Origin: a virus
IMG/VR virus record: IMGVR_UViG_3300047548_001236
Coordinates: 186,001-250,000 of that record
DNA: 64,000 bases
Direction: 5' to 3' (one strand)
The position numbers and the translations under genes are program-made. Below, in pieces: positions 7,855 through 14,873 of the stretch (position 1 is its first letter; each line of letters begins with the position of its first letter). The notes below the pieces were generated by a model. That model did no database searches, was not told where the DNA came from, and worked only from the letters and a program-made list of their open reading frames with translations.

Positions 7855-7862
7855 TATTTATA
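7855..7862 (-). promoter_or_regulatory. T4-type late promoter box (TATAAATA)
   Basis: Perfect minus-strand TATAAATA overlapping the stop codon of the HAD gene at 7858. The predicted start lies about 30 bases before the terminator at 7794-7818, so it either reads through into the FmdB-like gene and phoH or makes a short RNA. Confidence 0.55.
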
Positions 7863-8466
7863 CAGGATGCAAGCTCTCTCCAGTGATATATGAGTAGATT
7901 TCTTTCCAGTTGTGTACCCTTGGAATCAAAGGGTGCTTGTAGTCCAGATTGTAGTGTTGGTTGAACAACAAAGGTTTCAACCCATATTTGAGACCATACT
8001 CTGCATTCTCTGGCACATCTTCTACCCAAAAGCATCCAGAGTTAGCATAGCTATGTAGAATTCCATCCTTTGCTTTTGAGTCTCCACACAGAATCAGACG
8101 TTCAAACGTAGTTTTTCCAAACATGTCGTGGATATTTTTCCAGCGAGCATCCCGAGAGGCAGGAATATCTGGGATTGCTGTAATGCAGTGAAACACGTAT
8201 CCATGTTCTTCGTGCAACTTGCGAATATACTTGATAGCATCTTTCATAGGCGGAAGAGTTGCCAGAGCAGCACTTTCATTGAACATCTTAGAAAGAAGAT
8301 TGCCTAGATCTGGAGTGATGTCATACTTCATATCCAGATCGTATTCGCCGGGATTGGGGCGTCCATAACCATTGGAGAACATCCACATAGCGAATGCATG
8401 CTCCCAGTATGCACACACGCCATCGTAATCCACGAGGATCACATTATCATAAAGAACGTCGGTCAC
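7858..8466 (-). CDS. HAD-superfamily phosphatase
   Basis: 202 residues. Motif I (VDYDGVCAYW), a GDSKAKDGIL lysine region and VEDVPENAE as motif IV are those of HAD hydrolases. It resembles the neighbouring 5'-nucleotidase-like gene (8469-8975) in general plan, and the two are separated by 2 bases, so they probably form a pair acting on nucleotides or phosphorylated ends. Substrate unknown. The stop codon lies within a TATAAATA late box. Confidence 0.75.
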   Translation of the reverse strand: MTDVLYDNVILVDYDGVCAYWEHAFAMWMFSNGYGRPNPGEYDLDMKYDITPDLGNLLSKMFNESAALATLPPMKDAIKYIRKLHEEHGYVFHCITAIPDIPASRDARWKNIHDMFGKTTFERLILCGDSKAKDGILHSYANSGCFWVEDVPENAEYGLKYGLKPLLFNQHYNLDYKHPLIPRVHNWKEIYSYITGESLHPV

Positions 8467-8468
8467 TG

Positions 8469-8975
8469 TTAATCCCTTTGTGGTTGGTGAAGACTGTAGA
8501 TTTGAACAGCATCCAAAATCTGTTCAAGTTGTTTCCTCGTGCTTTTGAAATCTTTATGCTGAATCGCAATCCCGCCATGCTCACGCCACGGAATGCAATT
8601 CTTTTCAAAGTCGTCGATCAGCACATCGCCAGGAGAATGCATAAACAAACACTTGTTCTTGCCTCCCATCATGGGAATCACTGTGACATCCGGCGACAGG
8701 TGTTCATACACCCAAGCTCTCTTCTGCACCGCTGCAACTGTGTAATTTGTCTTGGGACATGCAGTAAGGATGGTTGGGTTGAGATGTTGAATGCTATTGA
8801 AGAAATCAAGAGCACCTTCACAAAGTGGTAAGTTCCTGAAGAAGTTTCCGTGGCCGTTGATCCACTTCCACAGTGTGGGGTCATCCAGCGATTCGCTAGC
8901 GACTCCAAACTGTTCGAGGAAATACCTATCAAAGTCAGCCATGACCCCATCGAGGTCAAGATATATCCGTCTCAT
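8469..8975 (-). CDS. HAD-family 5'(3')-deoxyribonucleotidase-like protein
   Basis: 168 residues. DLDGVMADFD at the N-terminus, TACPKTN (motif II) and VLIDDFEKN (motif IV) match the NT5C/5'(3')-deoxyribonucleotidase group, which dephosphorylates (deoxy)nucleoside monophosphates. In phages such enzymes adjust nucleotide pools. Substrate not proven. Confidence 0.8.
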   Translation of the reverse strand: MRRIYLDLDGVMADFDRYFLEQFGVASESLDDPTLWKWINGHGNFFRNLPLCEGALDFFNSIQHLNPTILTACPKTNYTVAAVQKRAWVYEHLSPDVTVIPMMGGKNKCLFMHSPGDVLIDDFEKNCIPWREHGGIAIQHKDFKSTRKQLEQILDAVQIYSLHQPQRD

Positions 8976-9001
8976 AATCTTTCCTATATTAAAGACGAAA
9001 A

Positions 9002-9163
9002 TTATTCATCGTCTTTGTCAAATCTAGAGTATTTCTCTCCAGCCTTCTTGCGGCGCTCATCTCTCCGATGTTTCAGTTTCTGATCCTTACGACGACGGTC
9101 ATCGTCATCATCATCGCCCCACTCATCCCAGTCTTGGCGGAACTCCTTGAACGTCTTAGGCAT
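9002..9163 (-). CDS. Small highly charged protein
   Basis: 53 residues, starting MPKTFKEFRQDWDEWG, then six aspartates followed by an Arg/Lys-rich helix and an acidic end. RBS AAAGGAG precedes the ATG at 9163, and a TTGCCA-N16-TATAAC promoter lies at 9195-9222. The zwitterionic block structure suggests nucleic-acid or protein binding but nothing specific. Confidence 0.7.
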   Translation of the reverse strand: MPKTFKEFRQDWDEWGDDDDDDRRRKDQKLKHRRDERRKKAGEKYSRFDKDDE

Positions 9164-9194
9164 CGTAGTAATGAACTCCTTTGTTGATGCTCTT

Positions 9195-9222
9195 GTTATA
9201 CTAAATTATTTTGCCGTGGCAA
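9195..9222 (-). promoter_or_regulatory. Host-like sigma70 promoter
   Basis: Minus strand TTGCCA-N16-TATAAC ahead of the small charged-protein gene at 9163. The -35 box overlaps the end of the gene at 9206-9637. Confidence 0.5.
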
Positions 9223-9637
9223 CAGCAAAATCTTCGGGGAATGCAGCTACCACCACCTCTTTAGGAATACCTTCAAAGGGCTGCTGTTTCAGCATTTTAC
9301 ACAATAGCTCTGCATCGTTATTGTCGATGTCTTCAAGCAAACTGATGAACAGATGCTCTCGCTTGACTTGATTTAGGTTGTCGTATCCACCTCCCTTGAC
9401 AAAGATACGAAGACGGCGAGCTTCGTTGTAAAGCATCCCCTCAACGCCCACGTAGCTGTTCTTTTTCCACGGTGGAGGGGTATCCGGAATCAGAAACTCA
9501 ACGTTCTCTTTGTCATAGGTGTACTTCAAAACTGTTCTCAAAGCTGGCGACGCCTTGCTTTTCAGCCAATCGATCTTTTCCTGGTCTGTTACCATCTTCG
9601 ACGCTTTGTCGACGATTTCAGAAATTGAAAGTCTCAT
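9206..9637 (-). CDS. DUF6433-like T4-superfamily protein
   Basis: 143 residues. The pattern (SISEIVDKASKM, EKIDWLKS, LRTVLKYTYD, FLIPDTPPPW, YNEARRL--FV, EHLFISLLEDIDNNDAELL, AAFPEDFA) matches a family found throughout T4-like and cyanophage myoviruses (DUF6433) whose function is unknown. The ATG overlaps the stop of the 58-residue gene upstream (TAATG). Confidence 0.75.
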   Translation of the reverse strand: MRLSISEIVDKASKMVTDQEKIDWLKSKASPALRTVLKYTYDKENVEFLIPDTPPPWKKNSYVGVEGMLYNEARRLRIFVKGGGYDNLNQVKREHLFISLLEDIDNNDAELLCKMLKQQPFEGIPKEVVVAAFPEDFAVATAK

Positions 9638-9810
9638 TACATGCTCTCTCTTTTCATTTTGTTAAGGATAGCGTCAAACTCTGCAATGTTCATGTCAACG
9701 TATACAGAGTTTGACGGAACACCAGAATGCACTTTGCTTTCAGCCCACATACTCTTGTAGTTGGATAGTGCAATTTCAAGAGCCTGAATCTCTTTTCTGG
9801 TGATCTTCAT
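9637..9810 (-). CDS. Small helical protein
   Basis: 57 residues starting MKITRKEIQALEIAL, with two predicted helices and no known motif. The RBS upstream of 9810 is weak, which is consistent with read-through translation from RNase H 15 bases upstream. The stop overlaps the DUF6433 start. Confidence 0.65.
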   Translation of the reverse strand: MKITRKEIQALEIALSNYKSMWAESKVHSGVPSNSVYVDMNIAEFDAILNKMKRESM

Positions 9811-9824
9811 GAAAACATCCTCAA

Positions 9825-10685
9825 TCAGAAGTCTTGTAGATCCGGCATCAGGTTTTTCAACCCTCTCGCCATGAAGAAGTCCAGCAGACCAGACCTTGAT
9901 ACACCCTTCTCATGGTTGTATGCCTCGAGAACCATCCCGTGAAACTTCTCGGGAATCGAAGAAAGGTCGATGAGAGTCTTGTTACGTTCAAAACGCATAC
10001 GGGTAGTCTCATCCATACCTTCGGGATGGTTGCTAAACTCACTGATACGTCTTGCCGTCATAGGCTTCTGTCTTTCTCCAATGGCAATGGCATTATCTGG
10101 AGACAAGATGTTAGGAATACCATCACCCGTATCTCCTTTGAGAATGTGTTCTGTCAGATATTTATCCGGATCGGAGTTCTCGATCCATTTCTTCAACGTC
10201 GGGCTATATTGCTTGACGTTGGCATACTTATGCAATTGGATGTAGTCCTTATCACCTGACATGATGAGGAACTTTTCACTGCCGTCGTTCAACTGACGGC
10301 CGTATTGATGACATATGATACCGATGATGTCGTCAGCTTCAAGGTTATCGAACCTGAGAACCTTATATGGAAAGAAGGTATTCATCTCTTCACGGATCAC
10401 ATCCATAATCCTATACAGCTCAGCCCAATCGAGTTCTGACTCCTCACGAGACTTTCTCCGACTTGCCTTGTAATACGGAAACACCGACTTACGCCACGAA
10501 TTTTTTCCGTCGGCGCAGATCACTATTTCCCCATACTCTTTGAAGAATTTGCGGCGATAGCCACGGATTGAGTTGAGGAACATATGACGAACCATGTTCT
10601 CCTCAACTTCGACGTTTGTATGATTACCGATGTTTGCAAACAGAGATGCTATCATCACCTGGTTGAAATCAACAAGAACAGCCAT
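9825..10685 (-). CDS. rnh: T4-type ribonuclease H (FEN-family 5' nuclease)
   Basis: 286 residues, close to the 305 of T4 Rnh. The metal-binding carboxylates of the FEN/5'-exonuclease fold are visible: VDFNQVM near the start, ICADGKNSWRK (about 57-67), NLEADDIIG (about 115-123) and MSGDKDY (about 143-149), with the helix-hairpin region GDTGDGIPN. T4 RNase H removes RNA primers and some adjacent DNA from lagging-strand fragments. A strong promoter (10719-10746) precedes it. Confidence 0.9.
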   Translation of the reverse strand: MAVLVDFNQVMIASLFANIGNHTNVEVEENMVRHMFLNSIRGYRRKFFKEYGEIVICADGKNSWRKSVFPYYKASRRKSREESELDWAELYRIMDVIREEMNTFFPYKVLRFDNLEADDIIGIICHQYGRQLNDGSEKFLIMSGDKDYIQLHKYANVKQYSPTLKKWIENSDPDKYLTEHILKGDTGDGIPNILSPDNAIAIGERQKPMTARRISEFSNHPEGMDETTRMRFERNKTLIDLSSIPEKFHGMVLEAYNHEKGVSRSGLLDFFMARGLKNLMPDLQDF

Positions 10686-10718
10686 TATTTACCTCATTTA
10701 TAGTTATATGCAGTACTT

Positions 10719-10746
10719 ATTATAGCCGATGTACTGTAAGAGTCAA
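10719..10746 (-). promoter_or_regulatory. Strong sigma70 promoter
   Basis: Minus strand TTGACT-N16-TATAAT, a near-perfect host consensus. It lies 34 bases before the RNase H start and overlaps the stop of the glycosyltransferase gene. Confidence 0.8.
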
Positions 10747-11687
10747 GAGGTGATTTGGCCAAGCAGCTTGTTCCACTTGTGTTCGAAGCTGGCGATCGAG
10801 TTTCGATTGAGATACCGAAGAGACTTATTTACACCACCGTTAATGAAAGTGGGCTCGCTAAGCACTTTGGCAGTCATGTGGTAAGCTCTGTTCATGTGAG
10901 CTGTCGCATCCTCTGTGTAGTCATACATCAACGTGCACTCGGAGGCAGTCTCTGGTAGAGCAGCGAGATTTGGATGGATCACTAGTACATCAGACTTAAT
11001 GGCCTCGATCATCGCAATACACGACGTTTCTGGCCAGATGCAGGGATATAAGAAAATGTGCGACTTGTCTAACGCATCTAACACTTCTGCATTCGACTTT
11101 GCGCCGTGGTAGGTGATGTTTGGATGTTGTTTAAGCTGTTCGAATAGCTTCTCATACGGTTTGTCACGCTCTTTCCATCCATAGACCTCGAAGGACGAAT
11201 AAACATCGAGATGTAGGTTGTTAAACTGTTTCGTTAAAGCATCAAACACAGGATACAAAAGATGTAACCCTCTATGAGGAGTTGTGTGATAGATGAAATT
11301 GACTGTTTCCAAGTCACGGTTGTGAGGTTGGAACTGTTTTTCGATTGCATTCTCGATCACAGTGCAGTGTGAGTATGGAATCCCGTACATCATCATGTAT
11401 TGATCGCGTTGCCAGTAGGAGACAAATACAATCTTGGCAAATTGCTTGTATCCACCGTTTGCAAGGATTTTGCTTTCAGGATCAGCTGCCAAATCGTGTG
11501 CGTAGAATACATTCGGTACACCTTGGATATTGTTTTCAGGGCGTACACGCGAGAAGTGGATTACGACTTTCTTGAGAAGATCTGGATCGACAACACGGAG
11601 CAGACGATCTCTCATCTGCTCCGTGCCACCTCTTGCATTTCGCGAAAGGTTTGTGTCAGAAATTCTCCCTTGTACAAGGGCGCTCAT
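10743..11687 (-). CDS. GT4-type glycosyltransferase
   Basis: 314 residues. The C-terminal half has the GT-B donor-binding features of family 4: the YHTTPHRGLHLL loop after the first Rossmann domain, NITYHGAKSN, and PCIWPETSCIAMIEAI with the catalytic Glu-x7-Glu spacing. The N-terminal half has VFYAHDLA and FVSYWQRDQ segments. Phage enzymes of this type may modify DNA bases, virion proteins or host surface glycans; the acceptor is unknown here. Confidence 0.8.
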   Translation of the reverse strand: MSALVQGRISDTNLSRNARGGTEQMRDRLLRVVDPDLLKKVVIHFSRVRPENNIQGVPNVFYAHDLAADPESKILANGGYKQFAKIVFVSYWQRDQYMMMYGIPYSHCTVIENAIEKQFQPHNRDLETVNFIYHTTPHRGLHLLYPVFDALTKQFNNLHLDVYSSFEVYGWKERDKPYEKLFEQLKQHPNITYHGAKSNAEVLDALDKSHIFLYPCIWPETSCIAMIEAIKSDVLVIHPNLAALPETASECTLMYDYTEDATAHMNRAYHMTAKVLSEPTFINGGVNKSLRYLNRNSIASFEHKWNKLLGQITS

Positions 11688-11688
11688 A

Positions 11689-11964
11689 TTACGCCCCTTG
11701 CATCACGAACATTTTCTTTTCACGTTCCTTGGGGTTGCCCCACAGTTCGTTTGCACGAACGCGAATGAATCGACGATTCGTTTGCTCTTTATTGGGGTTT
11801 TCAATCGTAACCCAGGGGTTCTTGTTTGCCAACCAAGCTCGTTGGATATTGATTACCTTGTCCGAGGAATCGCGATCACGACGCATACCAGCAAGAGTGC
11901 TACCCTTGACGTTGCTGTGAATGCCCTTCGAAACGTAGGTTTTACCCGAAGCCTTTTTAGCCAT
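11689..11964 (-). CDS. T4-superfamily conserved basic protein
   Basis: 91 residues, strongly basic. The pattern (SGKTYVSKGIHSNV...STLAGMRRD..., then NPNKEQTNRRFIRVRANELWG) resembles a small protein family of T4-like phages with unknown function. It follows the 11980-12207 gene by 15 bases. Confidence 0.65.
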   Translation of the reverse strand: MAKKASGKTYVSKGIHSNVKGSTLAGMRRDRDSSDKVINIQRAWLANKNPWVTIENPNKEQTNRRFIRVRANELWGNPKEREKKMFVMQGA

Positions 11965-11979
11965 TATATAACTCCTTTG

Positions 11980-12207
11980 TCATAGCTTTTTAGATTTGAT
12001 CACGTCTAATTCGCGTAAAATGTCAAAGCAGAGTAACGTGATATCTGCTTTTGGGTCGTGTCTCAGAGATGATACCAGACGATCGACAAAAAGCAACTCT
12101 TTATCTTGGTCTGTAGACGAACTCAACGATTCGAATATCGTTTCAATATCGTAAGGATTTTCTCTGAAAAGACTTCGCCTTTGAGGCGGTTTAGTTTTAT
12201 TGTCCAT
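11980..12207 (-). CDS. Hypothetical protein
   Basis: 75 residues, helical, with basic ends. Weak RBS (AAAGGGAAAC). It is preceded by a 167-base gap containing a structured-RNA candidate and a late-promoter-like box. No recognised domain. Confidence 0.6.
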   Translation of the reverse strand: MDNKTKPPQRRSLFRENPYDIETIFESLSSSTDQDKELLFVDRLVSSLRHDPKADITLLCFDILRELDVIKSKKL

Positions 12208-12288
12208 TGTTTCCCTTTGCGTAGATCTTTGTAGATTGATTTCTAAGCGTAGGGGTGCTTATAGATATGTGTGGATCGCAAATGTTAT

Positions 12289-12364
12289 GCAGGGATCCAT
12301 ATGGGGTCATTGCACCCCTTGACGCAGCACAGGACTTGTGCTGTGGGTATTTATGAATCCCTGC
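12289..12364 (-). ncRNA. Candidate structured RNA / 5' leader (three-stem junction)
   Basis: An 8-bp outer stem (12289-12296 with 12357-12364) encloses two perfect hairpins: 12303-12307/12314-12318 (5 bp) and 12325-12331/12337-12343 (7 bp). The element fills most of the only intergenic gap above 150 bases in this half of the window. It is 76 bases long, but lacks T-arm and D-arm signatures and is not a tRNA. A CATAAATA box lies inside it, so late transcripts would begin in the second hairpin. Confidence 0.35.
12348..12355 (-). promoter_or_regulatory. T4-type late promoter box (CATAAATA)
   Basis: Minus-strand CATAAATA followed by CCC, as at the other late-type boxes at 13152 and 13911 (ATAAATACC). 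It would serve the genes at 11980-12207 and 11689-11964. Confidence 0.45.
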
Positions 12365-12374
12365 TTAGCTGTTT

Positions 12375-12578
12375 TTACGAGTGGAACAAACCGATCTTGC
12401 TCCATTCACCTGGTACGATACCTGAAAGAATGAACTCACGGTCTTCGTCGGTCAAATATGGCATCAAATCTTGCATGTTACCATATCCCTTTTCCCAGCT
12501 GATGTAATCATCAGGGTTGACTGGGATATCACGGGTCCGTTCAACCCCACTGATGGCACTCTTACGCGTGATTCTCAT
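12375..12578 (-). CDS. Conserved phage hypothetical protein
   Basis: 67 residues: ITRKSAISGVERTRDIPV, then WEKGYGNMQDLMPYLTDEDREFILSGIVPGEW. This arrangement is common in phage proteins of unknown function. It overlaps the end of the RuvC-like gene by 17 bases. Confidence 0.65.
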   Translation of the reverse strand: MRITRKSAISGVERTRDIPVNPDDYISWEKGYGNMQDLMPYLTDEDREFILSGIVPGEWSKIGLFHS

Positions 12579-13125
12579 TGTGTTTCTCCTTCATAAACCC
12601 CAGTTTAGCTATGTAGTATGAATCGACTATGTCCGACACAGGATTCCAGTCATTAGTGTTCACAATACCCAGTTCTTGACGAATGTCAACATTTGTCTCT
12701 TGTAAGAACGCTTCATACAAGTTGTCTTTTGCTGCGTTTCCTTTACCAGTCGCAAACTTTTTGATCTCTGAGGGAGCGAACACATAAAATGGTATCCCCT
12801 TTTTCCACATCGTGTACTTTAAAAGCCCTGTGTTTTCCGCAATTTGAAACACTCTTCCAACAGCACCGAAAGCATACCCTTCAATAAAAACGATTTGAGC
12901 CTCTGACACTATGTCAATCGACCAGCGTGAGAGGTTATCGTAACGTTGTGTGTCGCTTTCAAACTTGGGATACAGGGTTCCAAAGAACCTATCGTTATCA
13001 ACAAGGTTCTTCTGTTTTGTGGTCATATAGTAAAATCTGCAGTTCTCTACAGACCACGTGTCCCCTTTATGTACTGTTATTGCAGGACTGGTCAAACTAT
13101 AGTCAATACCGCAAACGGTCATCAC
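12562..13125 (-). CDS. RuvC-like Holliday junction resolvase
   Basis: 187 residues with a RNase H/RuvC fold: GIDYSLTSPA (first catalytic Asp), IVFIEGYAFGAVGRVFQIAENTG (second acidic residue), KKFATGKGNAAKD, and DIVDSYYIAKLG at the C-terminus (last acidic pair). Phage RuvC-like enzymes cut branched DNA before packaging, the role of endonuclease VII (gp49) in T4. Start ATG 13125 or 13122. Its ribosome-binding site is inside a hairpin that overlaps a late promoter (see 13129-13159). Confidence 0.8.
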   Translation of the reverse strand: MMTVCGIDYSLTSPAITVHKGDTWSVENCRFYYMTTKQKNLVDNDRFFGTLYPKFESDTQRYDNLSRWSIDIVSEAQIVFIEGYAFGAVGRVFQIAENTGLLKYTMWKKGIPFYVFAPSEIKKFATGKGNAAKDNLYEAFLQETNVDIRQELGIVNTNDWNPVSDIVDSYYIAKLGFMKEKHNENHA

Positions 13126-13128
13126 TCA

Positions 13129-13159
13129 ATACCTCTATTACTTTGTAGAGGTATTTATA
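13129..13159 (-). promoter_or_regulatory. Late promoter fused to an RBS-sequestering hairpin
   Basis: Minus strand: TATAAATA (13152-13159) runs into the hairpin ATACCTCTA / TAGAGGTAT, whose 3' arm contains the AGAGG ribosome-binding site of the RuvC-like gene. Transcripts from upstream would hide the site. By T4 spacing, late transcripts would start about six bases after TATAAATA and lack most of the 5' arm, leaving the site open. Confidence 0.65.
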
Positions 13160-13166
13160 GTGAAAA

Positions 13167-13424
13167 CTAGGAGTTCTTCGTCTTAGGCACCAGTATACAA
13201 TCTGGTTCTTGACCTGTAAGTACAGACATATAATACATCACCTTGTCCATGTTACCTTGGAACATTGCCTCAAGGTAGTCTGTCGCTTGATATATGTCTC
13301 TTGGATCGACCTCACTGTCAACCATATCATCAAACAAGGCTTCGCTGAGAGTGAGATCCTCCAACATCATTCGACGGATGATAATACTTTCATATATGTG
13401 GATCTCAGACTTTGTCTTGTCCAT
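13167..13424 (-). CDS. Hypothetical acidic protein
   Basis: 85 residues, mostly helical, acidic (LSEALFDDMVDSEVDPRDIY). Overlaps the glutaredoxin gene by 20 bases. Ends in TAG. No known domain. Confidence 0.65.
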   Translation of the reverse strand: MDKTKSEIHIYESIIIRRMMLEDLTLSEALFDDMVDSEVDPRDIYQATDYLEAMFQGNMDKVMYYMSVLTGQEPDCILVPKTKNS

Positions 13425-13656
13425 AATTTCCCAGCGTGTTTTCTATTTCGGACGTGAACTGCTCATATCCTCCAATATGCCGCTGATCCCACCAGATCTG
13501 TGGAACAGTTCTGACGTTAGGAAACATAGTTTTCAATTCATTCAAGTTTTCTTGGTTGTCGGTGTCTTTCCATTGGTATTCGAGATTATACCGATCAGCA
13601 AGAGCCTTCGCTTTAACACACCATCCGCATCTTGTGTGGCCGTATATCGTAATCAT
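13405..13656 (-). CDS. Glutaredoxin
   Basis: 83 residues with thioredoxin fold: TIYGHTRCGWCVKAK has the CxxC redox motif (residues 10-13), RTVPQIWWDQRHIGGYEQF has the cis-Pro loop and the GG that binds glutathione. It plays the role of T4 NrdC, supplying electrons to ribonucleotide reductase. ATGA overlap with the upstream gene (13653-13656). Confidence 0.85.
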   Translation of the reverse strand: MITIYGHTRCGWCVKAKALADRYNLEYQWKDTDNQENLNELKTMFPNVRTVPQIWWDQRHIGGYEQFTSEIENTLGNYGQDKV

Positions 13657-13883
13657 TTGTTTACATCCTTTCTAACTATCCAGTAAGTCCAACTCCGTAG
13701 GCAGTGTTCACTATTGAGGAAGAACATTTTGTCAATAAGCCAAACAGCGTTTGGCTTTCCCTGCCTTTTCCATTCGTAATTGCGCGCTGAGAATGTCTGG
13801 TTGCTATACCCACCTAGCATAACATTAAGAAGCACGGAAAGAGCAATGCCAACTCTTTCGATATATGCTATTGCTCTTTTCAT
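13653..13883 (-). CDS. Small conserved membrane-associated protein
   Basis: 76 residues. An N-terminal hydrophobic segment (IALSVLLNVMLGG) is followed by SNQTFSARNYEWKRQGKPNAVWLID and a Cys/Trp-rich end. Proteins with this pattern occur in other phages; function unknown. Its GGGAG ribosome-binding site is in the 3' arm of a hairpin next to an AATAAATA late-type box. Confidence 0.65.
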   Translation of the reverse strand: MKRAIAYIERVGIALSVLLNVMLGGYSNQTFSARNYEWKRQGKPNAVWLIDKMFFLNSEHCLRSWTYWIVRKDVNK

Positions 13884-13888
13884 GTGCT

Positions 13889-13918
13889 TGCTCCCAGTAT
13901 AATGCTGGGGTATTTATT
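13889..13918 (-). promoter_or_regulatory. Late-promoter-like box with RBS-sequestering hairpin
   Basis: Minus strand AATAAATA (13911-13918), then CCCAG / CTGGG with a 7-base loop. The 3' arm supplies the GGGAG ribosome-binding site for the ATG at 13883. This is the same design as at 13129-13159, with a one-base deviation in the promoter box. Confidence 0.5.
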
Positions 13919-14450
13919 TGACTACCTTATACGCTACAACATCCCACTTATTCATGTCATCATCTTTGTGACGGTGCATCCATTGAATTTGATACCAATA
14001 CTTGGCGTCACGGGGATCTTGTTTCATTCCACCACGCAGCTTGACTGCAATGATAGTATCGTCTGGCACGGGACGATAATCACCCCCGTGCCAGATTGTA
14101 TAGCCGTTTGAGTCTACTTCGGGTTGTTTTTGAACCTCTGGGAACAGATCGATGACATTATATTCTTCGTCAATCGTCGTCTCGAAAGCATCCAGAAAAG
14201 ATCTTTTCTGGATTGATTTGAGGTGCTCAATCGCTGAGAGCACGGGGTTAAGACAAACAACAGGCCACCCTACGATGGTACGTCCATCACTCATGGGATT
14301 ATCAAGAGCAATCAAAGCGATCGTTTGCGCGTGATCGCCCCAGCCCCCGATCTTACCACGCAGACCATCGTAACCCGTACCTGAGTGGATCACCTCGACG
14401 TAGTCGCCAAGTGCAGGAACGTCTCCTGTGTTTGCATCGTATTTAAACAT
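13914..14450 (-). CDS. Hypothetical protein
   Basis: 178 residues. The N-terminal part (DYVEVIHSGTGYDGLRGKIGGW) looks like a KOW/SH3-like barrel with a glycine-rich loop; the C-terminal half is Trp-rich with a WYQIQWMHRHKDDD segment. No enzymatic motif. The stop codon overlaps the AATAAATA box that precedes the next gene. Confidence 0.7.
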   Translation of the reverse strand: MFKYDANTGDVPALGDYVEVIHSGTGYDGLRGKIGGWGDHAQTIALIALDNPMSDGRTIVGWPVVCLNPVLSAIEHLKSIQKRSFLDAFETTIDEEYNVIDLFPEVQKQPEVDSNGYTIWHGGDYRPVPDDTIIAVKLRGGMKQDPRDAKYWYQIQWMHRHKDDDMNKWDVVAYKVVK

Positions 14451-14462
14451 GTCTGACTCCTC

Positions 14463-14873
14463 TCAGTCAACGATTCTCAAAATGTAGGTTTTCTTTTTGA
14501 AGAAGAAGTCACCCTTTTCAAGCGGCTTTCCCCAGCCATTCTTCTTCGCTTCGCTGGAAGACTTAAACAACTCCAGCTCAGCAAGTAGAGGTGCGAACGT
14601 AGTATAACCACAACTACTCAAAGAAACAACCTTAAGATTGATCGGGTATAGGTCACACTCGTGTTGAAACACATCCCAAGACAGCTCCCACCAGCCTGCC
14701 CATTTGCCAATGTACATTGCGTGAACATGCTGACATTCGTAAAATAACGATTTGTTGTCTGATTTTACAAGTTCTTTAAAATCATCAAAATCGGGAAACA
14801 AAGTAGATTGAGACTGGTTGCAAATCCATGCAACCAGTCGTCTTATATCACCCTTTGGTAAATCTTGCCACAT
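14463..14873 (-). CDS. Hypothetical protein
   Basis: 136 residues from the ATG at 14873, which has a strong GGGGGAG site and overlaps the stop of the RNA ligase gene (TGATG). Contains several Trp and Cys residues (WAGWWELSWDVFQHECDLYP), no recognised domain. Confidence 0.65.
   Translation of the reverse strand: MWQDLPKGDIRRLVAWICNQSQSTLFPDFDDFKELVKSDNKSLFYECQHVHAMYIGKWAGWWELSWDVFQHECDLYPINLKVVSLSSCGYTTFAPLLAELELFKSSSEAKKNGWGKPLEKGDFFFKKKTYILRIVD

Noticed and set aside
12289-12364. A 76-base cloverleaf-like element that could be a tRNA
   Set aside because: Neither strand has the TTCRANNC T-loop, a D-arm at the right place or a T-arm directly next to the acceptor stem.
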